DNA from: Hyphomicrobiales bacterium
GTDB taxonomy: Bacteria; Pseudomonadota; Alphaproteobacteria; Rhizobiales; Rhizobiaceae
Reading direction: 5' to 3'
DNA: 51,770 nt
Assembly (NCBI GenBank): GCA_012842935.1
Contig: DUSC01000121.1
Coordinates: forward strand, 1 to 51,770
Shown: positions 26,584 to 35,940 of the stretch, piece after piece
Position numbering within the stretch: the first letter of the stretch is position 1
Layout: each line of letters opens with the position of its first letter
Made by a program: the position numbers and the translations under genes
Notes under the pieces: model-generated
What the model saw: only the letters and a program-made list of their open reading frames with translations
Databases searched by the model: none
Told to the model about the DNA's origin: nothing

Positions 26584-27168
26584 ATGACCAGCAGAGAGCA
26601 TCCCGGAGAGGTTGTCAGCCCTCCCCGTCCCGCAAGGCGGGGGATCCTCGCGCGTTTCGCCAGGAACCGCAGCGGCAGCACCGCGATCGAATTCACGGCG
26701 CTGGCGATCCCCTTTTCGCTGCTCGTCTTCGCCATCCTCGAAAGCTGCATCTCGTTTGCCGGACAGGAAGTGCTCGCCAACACGACCGACGACGTCGCGC
26801 GTCTCTTGAGAACCGGCCAGATCAAGGCCGCGGACGTGACGGCGACCTCGCTGCGTACCCTGATCTGCGATCGCCTGAGCGTCATCGTCGCCGACGGCTG
26901 CCCCGGTCTCGAGGTCGACCTCCGCGAGGTCGCCACATTCCAGGAGGCGGCGGCGCTCGGCATACCGTACAATGCGGCGAAGGATGACATCATCACCAGC
27001 GGTTTCGTGGTCAAGCCGGGAAAGTCGATGTCTAAGAACGCGCTCCGCGTCTTCTACCGCTGGCCGATCATGACCGACATCATGCGCAAGTCGATGTCGA
27101 GCCTGAAAGACAACAAGACGCTGCATTTCTCGATGGCGGTCTGGCAGAACGAACCGTTCGACGACTGA
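26584..27168 (+). CDS. TadE-like minor pseudopilin
   Basis: A 194-residue membrane protein. A long basic N-terminus (residues 1-31) leads to RSGSTAIEF, where cleavage after Gly and Glu at the fifth mature position fit TadE/TadG pseudopilins. The hydrophobic helix FTALAIPFSLLVFAILESCI follows, then a periplasmic domain with several cysteines. It is probably processed by CpaA and incorporated at the base or tip of the pilus. The downstream TadF-like gene starts 36 bp later, so they form a pair. Confidence 0.85.
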   Translation: MTSREHPGEVVSPPRPARRGILARFARNRSGSTAIEFTALAIPFSLLVFAILESCISFAGQEVLANTTDDVARLLRTGQIKAADVTATSLRTLICDRLSVIVADGCPGLEVDLREVATFQEAAALGIPYNAAKDDIITSGFVVKPGKSMSKNALRVFYRWPIMTDIMRKSMSSLKDNKTLHFSMAVWQNEPFDD

Positions 27169-27204
27169 CCGGGGTCGGGCGTCGAAAGAAGGGGCACCGT
27201 AAAC

Positions 27205-27822
27205 ATGGGCATCCTGAAGAGAGCCGTTCTCTCCCTTTCCAGCGGCCGGCTGTCGCATCTGGCCGCCGACCGGCGCGGCGTCGCCGCGCTCGAATTCGCG
27301 CTCATCGCCCCGCTGCTTCTGTCGATGTACTTCCTGACCATGGAGGTCGGCCAAGGCATCGAGACCAACAAGAAGGTGGGGCGCGCCGCGAGCATGGTCG
27401 CCGACCTCGTCACGCAGCAGCAGTCGACGACCAAGGCCGAACTGAACGCCATCCTCGACATCGGCAGCGCCCTCCTTCAGCCCTACAGCCGCAGCAAGCC
27501 GACGATCGTCATCACCGCGATCGAGGTGACCGACGAAACGACCCCGAAGGTCAAGGTCGTCTGGTCGCGGAAGATGGTCAACGGCGCTTACAGCGCCGAC
27601 CAGGCGGCCGGAACCATCACGACCATCCCGAACGCCCTGAAGATCAAGGGATCGTTCCTGGTGCGGGTGCAGAGCAGCCTGGATTATTACCCGGTCATCA
27701 CCTGGGCGGCGGGCGACAAGGGCATGCTCGGTCTGACCGCGGCCTTCGACAAGCTGGAAATGAGCGAGACCTACTACCTGCGTCCGCGCATGACGCAGTC
27801 GATCGCCTGTTCGGACTGCTGA
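27205..27822 (+). CDS. TadE/TadF-like minor pseudopilin
   Basis: A 205-residue pseudopilin. RRGVAALEF provides the Gly cleavage site and the Glu at mature position 5, followed by the helix ALIAPLLLSMYFLTMEVGQG. The periplasmic part is larger than that of its neighbour and ends CSDC. It resembles the rhizobial TadE family members that accompany cpa genes. No TadG protein with a von Willebrand domain is seen in the window, so other pseudopilins may lie elsewhere. It converges with the PhnD-like gene, leaving 6 bp. Confidence 0.82.
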   Translation: MGILKRAVLSLSSGRLSHLAADRRGVAALEFALIAPLLLSMYFLTMEVGQGIETNKKVGRAASMVADLVTQQQSTTKAELNAILDIGSALLQPYSRSKPTIVITAIEVTDETTPKVKVVWSRKMVNGAYSADQAAGTITTIPNALKIKGSFLVRVQSSLDYYPVITWAAGDKGMLGLTAAFDKLEMSETYYLRPRMTQSIACSDC

Positions 27823-27828
27823 TCCGCG

Positions 27829-28743
27829 TCAGGGCGTCGGCGCGGCGGCAAGCGCCCCGACGGCGTCGATGACGCCCCGGTACTCGTCGTGCGTGGTTGC
27901 GACGAAGCCGCCCTGCCGGTGAAACTCGACCAGATCGTAGACGTCGGGCCGCCTGTCCTTCAGACCGACGAGGAAATCGGCGAGCAGGCGTTTGGCCTCG
28001 CCGTCCAGCTCGGTGCGCACCGCATGCGGCCCGTAGCGCACGAACGGCGACGTCCAGACGGCGAGGAACCCCGTGGCGTCCATCCCGCGCGTTGCGAGGC
28101 GTTGTCGCGTGCCGCCGGCCGGGACCGGCGTACCGTCCGCCGCGACCGGCTCCCAGCCGAGGATGAGATCGACCTCGCCTGCGGCGAAGAGGCGTTCGGC
28201 GTCTTCGGCGCTGGCCGCCTCGACGATCGCCGGCGCAGCACCGCCGGCGGCGGCAACGGCCTCGAGCAGGGCGGAGGAGGGTGCGAGCAGTCCGCTCGCG
28301 GCGACAGCCACCGGGCGTCCGCCGACCGCGGCTAGCGAGGCGGCGGTTCCGGCGCGCGCGAGGAGCACGGCGCGTGTGCCGGCCGAACCGTCGGCACCCA
28401 GCGGCGCAGCGAGGGGCTCGACACAACCGCACAGGCGCCATGCGGCGGCATAGGCCGCCGCCGAATAGATCGCGTAGTCGACGCGGTGATCGGCTTGCGC
28501 GGCCGCGAGTGCGGGAAGGTTGCGGGCCACAAGCACCTCGACCGGCATGCCGAGCGCGGCCGCGTAGGCCTCCTTGAGCGCCGGCAGGCCGGCGACGGAC
28601 GGTCCGGCACCGGGTTCGGCGACCATGCCGATACGGAACGTGCCGAGATCTTCGCGCCAGCCCGCGCGGGCGGGCACGGCGGCAAGCAGCGGAACGGCCA
28701 CCGCGGCGGCAATTGACGCAATCGTCCTGGAAGTCGGCGGCAT
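27829..28743 (-). CDS. PhnD-like phosphate/phosphonate-type periplasmic binding protein (orphan)
   Basis: A 304-residue protein with a Sec signal ([21 protein letters not shown]). The binding-protein fold is of the PhnD type: [54 protein letters not shown], and [18 protein letters not shown]. PhnD proteins bind phosphonates or phosphite, but relatives with other ligands are common. No permease or ATPase gene accompanies it here, so the ligand and the transporter are unknown. It diverges from deoB with 123 bp between starts. Confidence 0.78.
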   Translation of the reverse strand: MPPTSRTIASIAAAVAVPLLAAVPARAGWREDLGTFRIGMVAEPGAGPSVAGLPALKEAYAAALGMPVEVLVARNLPALAAAQADHRVDYAIYSAAAYAAAWRLCGCVEPLAAPLGADGSAGTRAVLLARAGTAASLAAVGGRPVAVAASGLLAPSSALLEAVAAAGGAAPAIVEAASAEDAERLFAAGEVDLILGWEPVAADGTPVPAGGTRQRLATRGMDATGFLAVWTSPFVRYGPHAVRTELDGEAKRLLADFLVGLKDRRPDVYDLVEFHRQGGFVATTHDEYRGVIDAVGALAAAPTP

Positions 28744-28866
28744 GGATCGATTCCTTTGGCCGGGTCAGTGTGCCGGCAACCCGTTGCCGTTTGGTTTCCG
28801 AATTGCCAACGCGCCGGCCGACTCTTATGTCTGGACGCGGAAACGGCAGCCTTGGGGAGCCATGAG

Positions 28867-30108
28867 ATGGCGCGCGCCTTCGTCTTCGTCCTCGATTCCT
28901 TCGGTGCCGGCGGCGCTGCCGACGCGGCCCGGTTCGGCGACGAGGGGTCCGACACGTTCGGACACATCGCCGAAGCCTGCCGCACCGGCGGCGGCGACCG
29001 GGACGGACTGCGGCGCGGTCCCCTCTCGGTTCCCGTCATGCTGTCGCTCGGCCTCGGCCAGGCGGCGCAGACGGCCACCGGCCGAGTCGCCGCGGGGCTG
29101 GTCGTCCCGACGACGCCTTCGGCGTTCCACGGCGCGGCCGAGGAGGTGTCAAGCGGCAAGGACACGCCGTCTGGACACTGGGAGATCGCCGGCGTCCCGG
29201 TGCCGTTCGACTGGGGCTACTTCCCCAACACCGTGCCGACCTTCCCGCCAGACCTGACCGCGGCGATCATCCGCGAAGCCGGCCTTCCCGGCATCCTCGG
29301 CGACTGCCACGCATCGGGGACGGACATCATCTCCCGCCTTGGCGAGGAGCACATCCGCACGGGCAAGCCGATCTGCTACACGTCGGCCGATTCCGTCTTC
29401 CAGATCGCCGCGCACGAGACCCATTTCGGCCTGGAACGGCTCTACTCCTTGTGCGAGATCGTGCGCAGGCTGATCGACCCGCTGAACATAGGCCGCGTGA
29501 TTGCCCGACCCTTCGTCGGCGAGACGCCCGCCGACTTCCGGCGTACCGCGAACCGTCGCGACTATGCCGTTCCGCCACCGGAGCCGACGCTTCTCGACCG
29601 CGTGGCGGCGCGCGGCAACAAGGTCATCGGCATCGGCAAGATCGGCGACATCTACGCGCACCGCGGCGTCACCGAGGTGCGCAAGGCGGCCGGCAACATG
29701 GCGCTGTTCGATGCCGCGCTCGGGGCGATGGACGACGCCGGCGAGGGCGACCTCGTCTTCGCCAACTTCGTCGATTTCGACACGCTGTTCGGCCACCGGC
29801 GCGACATTCCGGGATACGCCGCGGCGCTGGAGGCGTTCGACGCGCGCCTGCCCGAGGCGCTGGGACGCCTGAGGCCCGGCGATCTGCTCGTTCTGACCGC
29901 CGATCATGGCTGCGATCCCTCATGGACCGGTACCGACCACACGCGCGAGCGGGTACCGGTGTTCGGCATCGCTCCCGGCCTGCCCGGCGGCGACATCGGC
30001 ATGCGCCCGACCTTCGCCGACATCGGCGAGACGGTGGCGGAACACCTCGGATTGGCGCCCGGCCCGCACGGGCGCTCGTTCCTCGCGTCCCTCGTCCGGC
30101 ATGCCTGA
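28867..30108 (+). CDS. deoB: Phosphopentomutase
   Basis: A 413-residue metalloenzyme of the alkaline phosphatase superfamily that interconverts ribose (or deoxyribose) 1- and 5-phosphates in nucleoside salvage. It begins [20 protein letters not shown], with a metal-binding Asp. The phosphorylated Thr lies in [10 protein letters not shown], and further metal ligands are in [25 protein letters not shown] and [12 protein letters not shown]...DHTRE. The start at 28867 has GGGGAG upstream; the open frame before it is non-coding. Its end overlaps mutM by 8 bp. Confidence 0.96.
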   Translation: MARAFVFVLDSFGAGGAADAARFGDEGSDTFGHIAEACRTGGGDRDGLRRGPLSVPVMLSLGLGQAAQTATGRVAAGLVVPTTPSAFHGAAEEVSSGKDTPSGHWEIAGVPVPFDWGYFPNTVPTFPPDLTAAIIREAGLPGILGDCHASGTDIISRLGEEHIRTGKPICYTSADSVFQIAAHETHFGLERLYSLCEIVRRLIDPLNIGRVIARPFVGETPADFRRTANRRDYAVPPPEPTLLDRVAARGNKVIGIGKIGDIYAHRGVTEVRKAAGNMALFDAALGAMDDAGEGDLVFANFVDFDTLFGHRRDIPGYAAALEAFDARLPEALGRLRPGDLLVLTADHGCDPSWTGTDHTRERVPVFGIAPGLPGGDIGMRPTFADIGETVAEHLGLAPGPHGRSFLASLVRHA

Positions 30109-30994
30109 GCTTCCCGAAGTCGAAACGGTCAGGCGCGGCCTCCAGCCGGTACTCGAGGGCGCCCGGATCGTGCGCGTGGAGGCGCGGCGGCCGAACCTGC
30201 GCTTTCCGCTGCCCGATCGTTTCGCGGAACAGCTCGAGGGCCGGCGCGTCGCTTCCCTCGGCCGCCGGGCGAAATACCTCACGGCGCACCTCGACGCCGG
30301 GCCAGCGCTGATCTGCCATCTCGGCATGTCGGGCTCGTTCCGCATCGAGCATGCGGACGGCGCCGCCACGCCCGGCATCTTCCGCCACGAGCGATCGAAG
30401 GACGCGGTCCACGACCATGTCGTGCTGCATGTCGAGACTGCTGCCGGCGAGTTGAAGCGCGTCGTCTACAACGATCCCCGGCGTTTCGGCTTCATGCTGT
30501 TCGCGGAGCCGGACCGGCTTTCCGAACATCCGCTGCTTGCCGGTCTCGGCATCGAGCCGACCGGCAATGCCCTGGACGGCGACCTGATCGCGGGTCTGTT
30601 TCGCGGCCGCGCCGCACCGCTGAAGTCGGCACTGATGGACCAGCGTCTGATAGCCGGGCTCGGCAATATCTATGTCTGCGAGGCGCTGTGGCGCGCCGGC
30701 CTTTCGCCGCGCCGCGCCGCGGGGTCGCTCGCCGGCGCCACGGGCAGGTCGTCGGTCCGCGCCGGGCGTCTTGCACAAGCGATCCGCGACGTCCTCGGCG
30801 CGGCGATCGAGGCCGGCGGCTCGTCGCTTCGGGATCACAGGCTTACGGACGGAACCCTCGGCTATTTCCAGCATTCGTTCGGCGTCTATGACCGCGAGGG
30901 CGAAACCTGCCCACGGCAGGGTTGTGGTGGAACCATCAAGCGGATTGTGCAGAACGGCCGCTCGACTTTCTATTGCCCGGCCTGCCAGCGTTAG
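30101..30994 (+). CDS. mutM: Formamidopyrimidine-DNA glycosylase
   Basis: A 297-residue base-excision repair enzyme that removes 8-oxoguanine and formamidopyrimidines. Mature residues PELPEV carry the catalytic Pro and Glu. The lesion-recognition region and helix-two-turn-helix ([20 protein letters not shown]) are intact. The C-terminal zinc finger has four cysteines, C....C then C..C (CPRQGC ... YCPACQR). The start at 30101 lies inside the deoB end (8-bp overlap), so translation is probably coupled. Confidence 0.97.
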   Translation: MPELPEVETVRRGLQPVLEGARIVRVEARRPNLRFPLPDRFAEQLEGRRVASLGRRAKYLTAHLDAGPALICHLGMSGSFRIEHADGAATPGIFRHERSKDAVHDHVVLHVETAAGELKRVVYNDPRRFGFMLFAEPDRLSEHPLLAGLGIEPTGNALDGDLIAGLFRGRAAPLKSALMDQRLIAGLGNIYVCEALWRAGLSPRRAAGSLAGATGRSSVRAGRLAQAIRDVLGAAIEAGGSSLRDHRLTDGTLGYFQHSFGVYDREGETCPRQGCGGTIKRIVQNGRSTFYCPACQR

Positions 30995-31030
30995 CTATCG
31001 CTCGGTCGATCACCTGGGAGATCCGACGCC

Positions 31031-31804
31031 ATGGCCTACGACACGATTCTCGTTGAGACACGCGGCAAGGTGGGGCTGATCACGCTCAACCGGCCGAAGG
31101 CGCTGAACGCGCTGAACGCACAGGTCATGGCGGAGGTGGTCGCCGCACTGCAGGCCTTCGATGCCGATCCGGCGATCGGCGCCATCGTCATCACCGGCTC
31201 CGAGCGGGCCTTCGCCGCCGGCGCCGACATCAAGGAAATGCAGTCGAAGGGCTACATCGACGTCTACATGGAGGATTTCTTCGCCGGTTGGGACGCGCTC
31301 GGCCGCGTTCGCAAGCCGGTCATCGCCGCGGTCGCCGGCTACGCTCTTGGCGGCGGCTGCGAACTGGCGATGATGTGCGACTTCATCATCGCGGGCGACA
31401 ATGCCAGCTTCGGCCAGCCCGAGATCACGCTCGGCGTGATGCCGGGCATGGGCGGCTCGCAGCGGCTGACCCGGTTCGTGGGAAAGTCCAAGGCGATGGA
31501 CATGTGCCTGACCGGCCGGCAGATGGACGCGGCCGAGGCCGAGCGGGCAGGCCTTGTCTCTCGCGTGGTCCCCGCGGCCGAACTGGTCGAAGAAGCACTG
31601 AAGGCCGCCGAGAAGATCGCGTCGTTCTCTCTGCCGGCCGTGTTGATGACCAAGGAGGCGGTCAACCGCGCCTACGAGACGACGCTCGCCGAGGGTATCC
31701 GCTTCGAGCGCCGCGTGTTCCATTCCATGTTCGCGCTCGAGGACCAGAAGGAGGGGATGACCGCCTTCGCGGAGAAGCGCAGTGCCGCCTTCAAGAACCG
31801 CTGA
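31031..31804 (+). CDS. Enoyl-CoA hydratase
   Basis: A 257-residue crotonase-fold enzyme for hydration of trans-2-enoyl-CoA in beta-oxidation. The oxyanion-hole segment [11 protein letters not shown], the catalytic Glu region [13 protein letters not shown] and the second Glu in [19 protein letters not shown] are all present, as in mitochondrial-type enoyl-CoA hydratases. It starts 36 bp after mutM with a GGGAG site. Substrate chain length is not determinable. Confidence 0.93.
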   Translation: MAYDTILVETRGKVGLITLNRPKALNALNAQVMAEVVAALQAFDADPAIGAIVITGSERAFAAGADIKEMQSKGYIDVYMEDFFAGWDALGRVRKPVIAAVAGYALGGGCELAMMCDFIIAGDNASFGQPEITLGVMPGMGGSQRLTRFVGKSKAMDMCLTGRQMDAAEAERAGLVSRVVPAAELVEEALKAAEKIASFSLPAVLMTKEAVNRAYETTLAEGIRFERRVFHSMFALEDQKEGMTAFAEKRSAAFKNR

Positions 31805-31845
31805 AACCGCACCGGCACCGTTTCCGGCGCGCGCCGTTTCGGGCG

Positions 31846-31874
31846 TTGACGGCAGCGGAAAGCTCAACTATAAG
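31846..31874 (+). promoter_or_regulatory. Near-consensus sigma-70 promoter for rpsT
   Basis: TTGACG at 31846-31851 and TATAAG at 31869-31874 are separated by exactly 17 bp. The -10 ends about 92 bp upstream of the rpsT start, leaving a leader of roughly 85 nt. It is the best housekeeping promoter seen in the window, consistent with a highly expressed ribosomal protein gene. Confidence 0.75.
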
Positions 31875-31965
31875 CCGGCCACCTGAGGCGGCCCTGCGGC
31901 TGCCCCTTTGTTTTTGCGCCCTGCGTCCGACGCGGAAGCGCCATTCAGAAAGCGAGAGAGGCACC

Positions 31966-32232
31966 ATGGCCAACACTTCTTCGGCCAAGAAGGCTACGCG
32001 CAAGATCGCCCGCCGCACCGAGGTCAACAAGTCGCGCCGTTCGCGCGTACGCAGCTTCGTACGCAAGGTCGAAGAAGCGCTGGCATCGGGCGACAAGGCG
32101 GCGGCCGCTGCGGCTTTCAGCGCGGCTCAGCCCGAGCTGATGCGCGCCGCCACCAAGGGCGTGTTGCACAAGAACACGGCCTCCCGGAAGGTGTCGCGCC
32201 TCGCCCAGCGGCTGAAGGCATTGAACGCCTGA
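31966..32232 (+). CDS. rpsT: 30S ribosomal protein S20
   Basis: An 88-residue, Lys/Arg/Ala-rich helical protein. [20 protein letters not shown] opens it, and the S20 pattern [19 protein letters not shown] then [20 protein letters not shown] follows. It binds 16S rRNA in the small subunit. A near-consensus promoter lies upstream and an intrinsic terminator downstream, so it is likely monocistronic. The rpsT-dnaA neighbourhood is common in rhizobia. Confidence 0.97.
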   Translation: MANTSSAKKATRKIARRTEVNKSRRSRVRSFVRKVEEALASGDKAAAAAAFSAAQPELMRAATKGVLHKNTASRKVSRLAQRLKALNA

Positions 32233-32255
32233 ACAGGCCTTTTTCGCGCAGATCG

Positions 32256-32283
32256 AACCCGGTGCTCCGCGCCGGGTTTTTTT
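32256..32283 (+). terminator. Rho-independent terminator of rpsT
   Basis: AACCCGG and CCGGGTT arms surround a nine-base loop and are followed by a run of seven T residues in total, 24 bp after the rpsT stop. Confidence 0.85.
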
Positions 32284-32447
32284 GTTTGCCGCCGCATGTC
32301 CGGTTGCTGCCGTTGCGTCATGGGAAGGGCATTCTCTTATTTGCCGGCACAGCTGGGCCACGTCGGGGAGACTGCAGTCCTGGAGGCCAGCGTCGCGCGC
32401 GACGGTTCACGCAAATTCATTCAACGATATCATATCCTTACGGAAGT

Positions 32448-32456
32448 TTTTCCACA
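32448..32456 (+). promoter_or_regulatory. DnaA-box-like site
   Basis: TTTTCCACA fits the relaxed DnaA-box consensus TTWTNCACA. It stands alone in this interval; I saw no second good copy, so autoregulation of dnaA is more likely than an origin array. Confidence 0.45.
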
Positions 32457-32629
32457 GGTTGTGAAATGCGCGGGACGGGCTGGCGGGTGCCGGACATGTC
32501 AAGAGAAATTTTTAAAAATATTTCCCGACCCGCGTCATTGTGGGTGCGCCGCGGTAAAGGTTTTGAATCAAAACAGTTTATCGAAACGGCGCCTGTAGGA
32601 GGATGTAGTAACCCGGTCTCCGGCGGCCG

Positions 32630-32650
32630 GATTCGTTAAAAAACCGTTAG
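32630..32650. promoter_or_regulatory. GANTC plus CtrA-like site upstream of dnaA
   Basis: GATTC at 32630-32634 is followed one base later by TTAA-N7-TTAG (32636-32650), a 7-of-8 match to the CtrA consensus. In Caulobacter, GANTC methylation by CcrM affects dnaA transcription. Extension to this genome is inference. Confidence 0.35.
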
Positions 32651-33028
32651 CCGCGCTCTTGCCCTGTCCGCCGCGAATTTTGTAGTCTGAACGGGTCGGA
32701 AGCACGGTCCCTTCGGGCCGTCGACTTAATCAAAATCGCAGCTTTTGCGGCACGGGGCAACACCGTGATCGGCGGAGCCGTGTTTCTCGACGACCGATCG
32801 GCAGGCGGGGTCAATCTGCGACCGGACATGAGCGAGCGATCCGGCGTTTCGCCGGACGAGGGTCTGTTGTTGTGCCGTCGAGAGCGACGGCGACGTTTCG
32901 GTGCGGGCCACCGCAGCGGGAAAGGAGAACAACCGCCGGGCCAGGCGGACAGTCGATACGAGGAATGCCGGGCGGGTAGCGGAACCTTCAACCCGGCACT
33001 GACAGATGCGAATTCGGGGATGACGAAA

Positions 33029-34573
33029 ATGCAGAGCGGCATCGAGAGGGAGGCCATGACCGGCCCTTCCTACACGGCAATCATTGCGGAGGAGGTTGGA
33101 GCGGCGGCCATGAACTCCAATGCAGGGGAACGGACATTCGAGCGGGTCAAGGCGCAGCTGAAAGCGCGACTGGGCAGCGAAGTCTATTCCTCCTGGTTCG
33201 CCAGGATGAAACTCGCGGAGGCCGGCAAGGGGCAGGTTCGGATTTCGGTCCCGACGGCCTTCCTCCGGTCGTGGATCAACAGCCACTACCTCGAACTCGT
33301 CACCGAAATCTGGAAGCAGGAGCAGCCGGACGTCCTCAAGGTCGATTTCATCGTCCGTTCCTCGACGCGCAGCAACCGACCGGCCGAACCCGAGGAGACG
33401 GTGGCGCGCAAGCCGTCACGGCAGACGCATGCGGCACTCGCCAGCGGCACGATCGCCGGCCAGCGGGTCGAACGGCCGACTCCCGCACGCCCGGGTGCGA
33501 CAGACACGGAGCACCGCCATCGCCTGCTCGGCTCGCCGCTCGACGCGCGCTACACGTTCGAGTCCTTCGTCGACGGGCCGTCCAACCGCGTCGCCTTCGC
33601 GGCCGCCCAGGCGATCGCCGAACAGGCCCCCAACGCTGTTCGCTTCAATCCGCTGTTCATCCATGCCGCGGTCGGCCTCGGCAAGACCCACCTGCTCCAG
33701 GCCATCGCCGCCGCGGCGCTGCGCCGCAACCCTCAGGCGCGCGTCGTCTACCTCACCGCGGAGTACTTCATGTGGCGCTTCGCCACGGCAATCCGCGACA
33801 ACAACGCGCTGACGCTGAAGGAACAGCTGCGCGACATCGACCTGCTGATCATCGACGACATGCAGTTCCTGCAGGGCAAGTCGATCCAGCACGAGTTCTG
33901 TCACCTGATCAACATGCTGCTCGACAGCGCCCGCCAGGTGGTGGTCGCCGCCGACCGGCCGCCGGCGGAACTCGAATCGCTCGAGCCGCGCGTGCGTTCG
34001 CGCCTCAATGGCGGCGTGTCGCTGGAAATGTCGGCCCCGGACTATGCCATGCGCCTGGCCATGCTCAAGCAGCGGCTGGCGGCGGCGCGCGCCGACGATC
34101 ACACGCTCGACATCTCGGAAGAGGTGCTCGCCCACGTCGCCCGCACCGTGACGGGAAGCGGACGGGAACTCGAAGGCGCCTTCAACCAGCTCCTGTTCCG
34201 CCACTCCTTCGAGCCGCAGATCACCGTAGACCGCATCGACGAGATCCTCGGCCATATCTACCGCGCGGGCGAGCCGAAGCGCGTGCGCATCGAAGACATC
34301 CAGCGCGTGGTGGCACGTCACTACAACGTGTCGAAGACGGAGCTCCTGTCGAACCGGCGCACGCGCACGATCGTCAAGCCGCGCCAGATCGCCATGTACC
34401 TGTCGAAGGTGATGACACCGCGCTCGCTGCCGGAAATCGGCCGCCGTTTCGGTGGCCGCGACCACACAACGGTGCTCCACGCCGTCCGCAAGATCGAGGA
34501 CCTCTCGACCACCGACAGCGCGCTTGCCCAGGAAATCGAGCTTCTGCGCAGGCTGATCAGCGAACAGGCCTGA
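33029..34573 (+). CDS. dnaA: Chromosomal replication initiator protein DnaA
   Basis: A protein of about 514 residues. Domain I ([20 protein letters not shown]) is followed by a variable linker, then the AAA+ domain with Walker A VGLGKT (residues 215-220) and Walker [11 protein letters not shown]. Domain IV carries the DnaA signature [18 protein letters not shown]. It unwinds the origin. The start MQSGIERE at 33029 has GGGGA nearby; ATGs at 33020, 33056 and 33110 are alternatives, the last with a good GGAG site. dnaN follows after 198 bp containing alternative hairpins. Confidence 0.96.
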   Translation: MQSGIEREAMTGPSYTAIIAEEVGAAAMNSNAGERTFERVKAQLKARLGSEVYSSWFARMKLAEAGKGQVRISVPTAFLRSWINSHYLELVTEIWKQEQPDVLKVDFIVRSSTRSNRPAEPEETVARKPSRQTHAALASGTIAGQRVERPTPARPGATDTEHRHRLLGSPLDARYTFESFVDGPSNRVAFAAAQAIAEQAPNAVRFNPLFIHAAVGLGKTHLLQAIAAAALRRNPQARVVYLTAEYFMWRFATAIRDNNALTLKEQLRDIDLLIIDDMQFLQGKSIQHEFCHLINMLLDSARQVVVAADRPPAELESLEPRVRSRLNGGVSLEMSAPDYAMRLAMLKQRLAAARADDHTLDISEEVLAHVARTVTGSGRELEGAFNQLLFRHSFEPQITVDRIDEILGHIYRAGEPKRVRIEDIQRVVARHYNVSKTELLSNRRTRTIVKPRQIAMYLSKVMTPRSLPEIGRRFGGRDHTTVLHAVRKIEDLSTTDSALAQEIELLRRLISEQA

Positions 34574-34618
34574 GGCGACACGACTGCCTTGGCAGCACCG
34601 GCGGGAGATATCCCAAGG

Positions 34619-34674
34619 AAAGCCCGCGACGGCGGCCGCGAGTCGCCCCGCGGGCTTGCGTTTGCGGGCTTTTT
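34619..34674 (+). terminator. Nested alternative terminator between dnaA and dnaN
   Basis: AAAGCCCGC at 34619 can pair with GCGGGCTT at 34650 or with GCGGGCTTTTT at 34664. The distal choice is followed by five T residues and behaves as a terminator; the proximal choice would leave the distal arm free. It lies 45 bp after the dnaA stop. Confidence 0.65.
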
Positions 34675-34771
34675 GCTATCAGTTTGCAGCGATTCTGTGC
34701 CTTTTGCGGCCTTCCGCGGCAGCGCCTTTGTGCGGAAATCGACGTGAAAATTTCTAGCGAGACGGCCCGTC

Positions 34772-35890
34772 ATGCGTGTGGTTCTTGAACGTTCCAACCT
34801 CCTCAAGACGCTCAACCACGTCCACCGTGTGGTCGAGCGGCGCAACACCATCCCGATCCTGTCGAACGTGCTGCTTTCGGCGTCCGGCTCGAGCCTCGAA
34901 CTGAAGGCGACCGACCTCGACCTGGAGATCACGGAGGCAACCGCGGCGGCGGTGGAACAGGGCGGTGCCACCACCGTGCCGGCGCACCTGCTCTACGAGA
35001 TCGTGCGCAAGCTGCCGGACGGCTCCGAGGTGATGCTGAAGACCGATGCCGACGGCAACGCCATGTCGGTGATCTCCGGGCGGTCGAGCTTCCGCCTGCA
35101 GTGCCTGCCGCAATCCGACTTTCCCGAACTCTCGGCCGGCTCGTTCTCGCACATCTTCCGAGTCGAATCCGCGGCGTTGCGCAAGCTGATCGACAAGACG
35201 CAGTTCGCCATCTCGACCGAGGAGACGCGCTACTATCTGAACGGCATCTTCCTGCACACCCATGAAGCGGGCGGAAAGCTGACGCTGCGCGCGGTGGCGA
35301 CCGACGGCCATCGCCTTGCGCGGGCCGAAATGGAGGCGCCGGCGGGATCCGAGGGCATGCCGGGCATCATCATCCCGCGCAAGACGGTCGGCGAACTGCA
35401 GAAACTGGTCGACGATCCGGACATCGCCGTGACGGTCGAACTCTCGGACACCAAGATCCGCTTCACCATCGGCAGCGTCATCCTCACCTCGAAGCTGATC
35501 GACGGCACGTTCCCGGACTACCAGCGGGTGATTCCGACCGGCAACGACAAACGCCTGATCCTCGACCGGCAGACCTTTGCCGCGGCGGTCGACCGCGTCT
35601 CGACGATCTCGTCGGAACGCGGACGCGCCGTAAAGCTGTCGATCGCCGACGACAGCGTCACGCTTTCGGTCAACAATCCGGATTCGGGCAGCGCGACCGA
35701 GGAACTGGCGGCGGACTACGCTTCGGATCCGATCGAGATCGGCTTCAACGCCAAGTACCTGCTCGATGTCGCCGGACAGCTTTCGGGAACGCAGGCCGAG
35801 TTCATGCTCGCGGATGCCGGTTCGCCGACGCTGATCCGCGACACGGCCGACGAGCAGGTACTGTACGTCCTCATGCCGATGCGGGTCTAG
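34772..35890 (+). CDS. dnaN: DNA polymerase III beta subunit (sliding clamp)
   Basis: A 372-residue clamp protein with three repeated domains. It opens MRVVLERSNLLKTLNHVHRV with RRNTIPILSNVLL. ATDGHRLARAEM and DGTFPDYQRVIP mark the central domain, and the protein ends in LYVLMPMRV, the usual hydrophobic C-terminus ahead of the clamp loader-binding pocket. It tethers polymerase III to DNA. It lies between dnaA and recF in the conserved order, with recF 50 bp downstream. Confidence 0.97.
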   Translation: MRVVLERSNLLKTLNHVHRVVERRNTIPILSNVLLSASGSSLELKATDLDLEITEATAAAVEQGGATTVPAHLLYEIVRKLPDGSEVMLKTDADGNAMSVISGRSSFRLQCLPQSDFPELSAGSFSHIFRVESAALRKLIDKTQFAISTEETRYYLNGIFLHTHEAGGKLTLRAVATDGHRLARAEMEAPAGSEGMPGIIIPRKTVGELQKLVDDPDIAVTVELSDTKIRFTIGSVILTSKLIDGTFPDYQRVIPTGNDKRLILDRQTFAAAVDRVSTISSERGRAVKLSIADDSVTLSVNNPDSGSATEELAADYASDPIEIGFNAKYLLDVAGQLSGTQAEFMLADAGSPTLIRDTADEQVLYVLMPMRV

Positions 35891-35940
35891 GGCGACGCGC
35901 GCGACGACGCGGGCGACGCTGCACCGCCGGAGACCGGCCG

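Larger units (their letters stand above)
32284..33028 (+). promoter_or_regulatory. dnaA upstream regulatory region
   Basis: About 745 bp without a convincing gene. It holds an 18-bp all-A/T tract at 32506-32523, a DnaA-box-like site at 32448, GAATC and GATTC (GANTC) sites at 32565 and 32630, and a CtrA-like site at 32636-32650. The part nearer the start is GC-rich with small hairpins, for example a seven-pair stem at 32704-32721. The dnaA frame remains open back to about 32765, but nothing there resembles DnaA. This is probably the dnaA promoter and leader. A role in replication initiation cannot be excluded, although in related bacteria the origin is usually near hemE. Confidence 0.55.

Noticed and set aside
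32765-33028. In-frame extension of dnaA by 88 codons
   Set aside because: The extra residues do not resemble DnaA domain I, lack a good ribosome site and run through the GC-rich leader. The conserved domain I begins well after the chosen start.
32233-33028. Chromosomal replication origin next to dnaA
   Set aside because: Only one DnaA-like box was found, and in related alphaproteobacteria the origin usually lies near hemE. Kept as a regulatory region; GC skew over the chromosome would decide.
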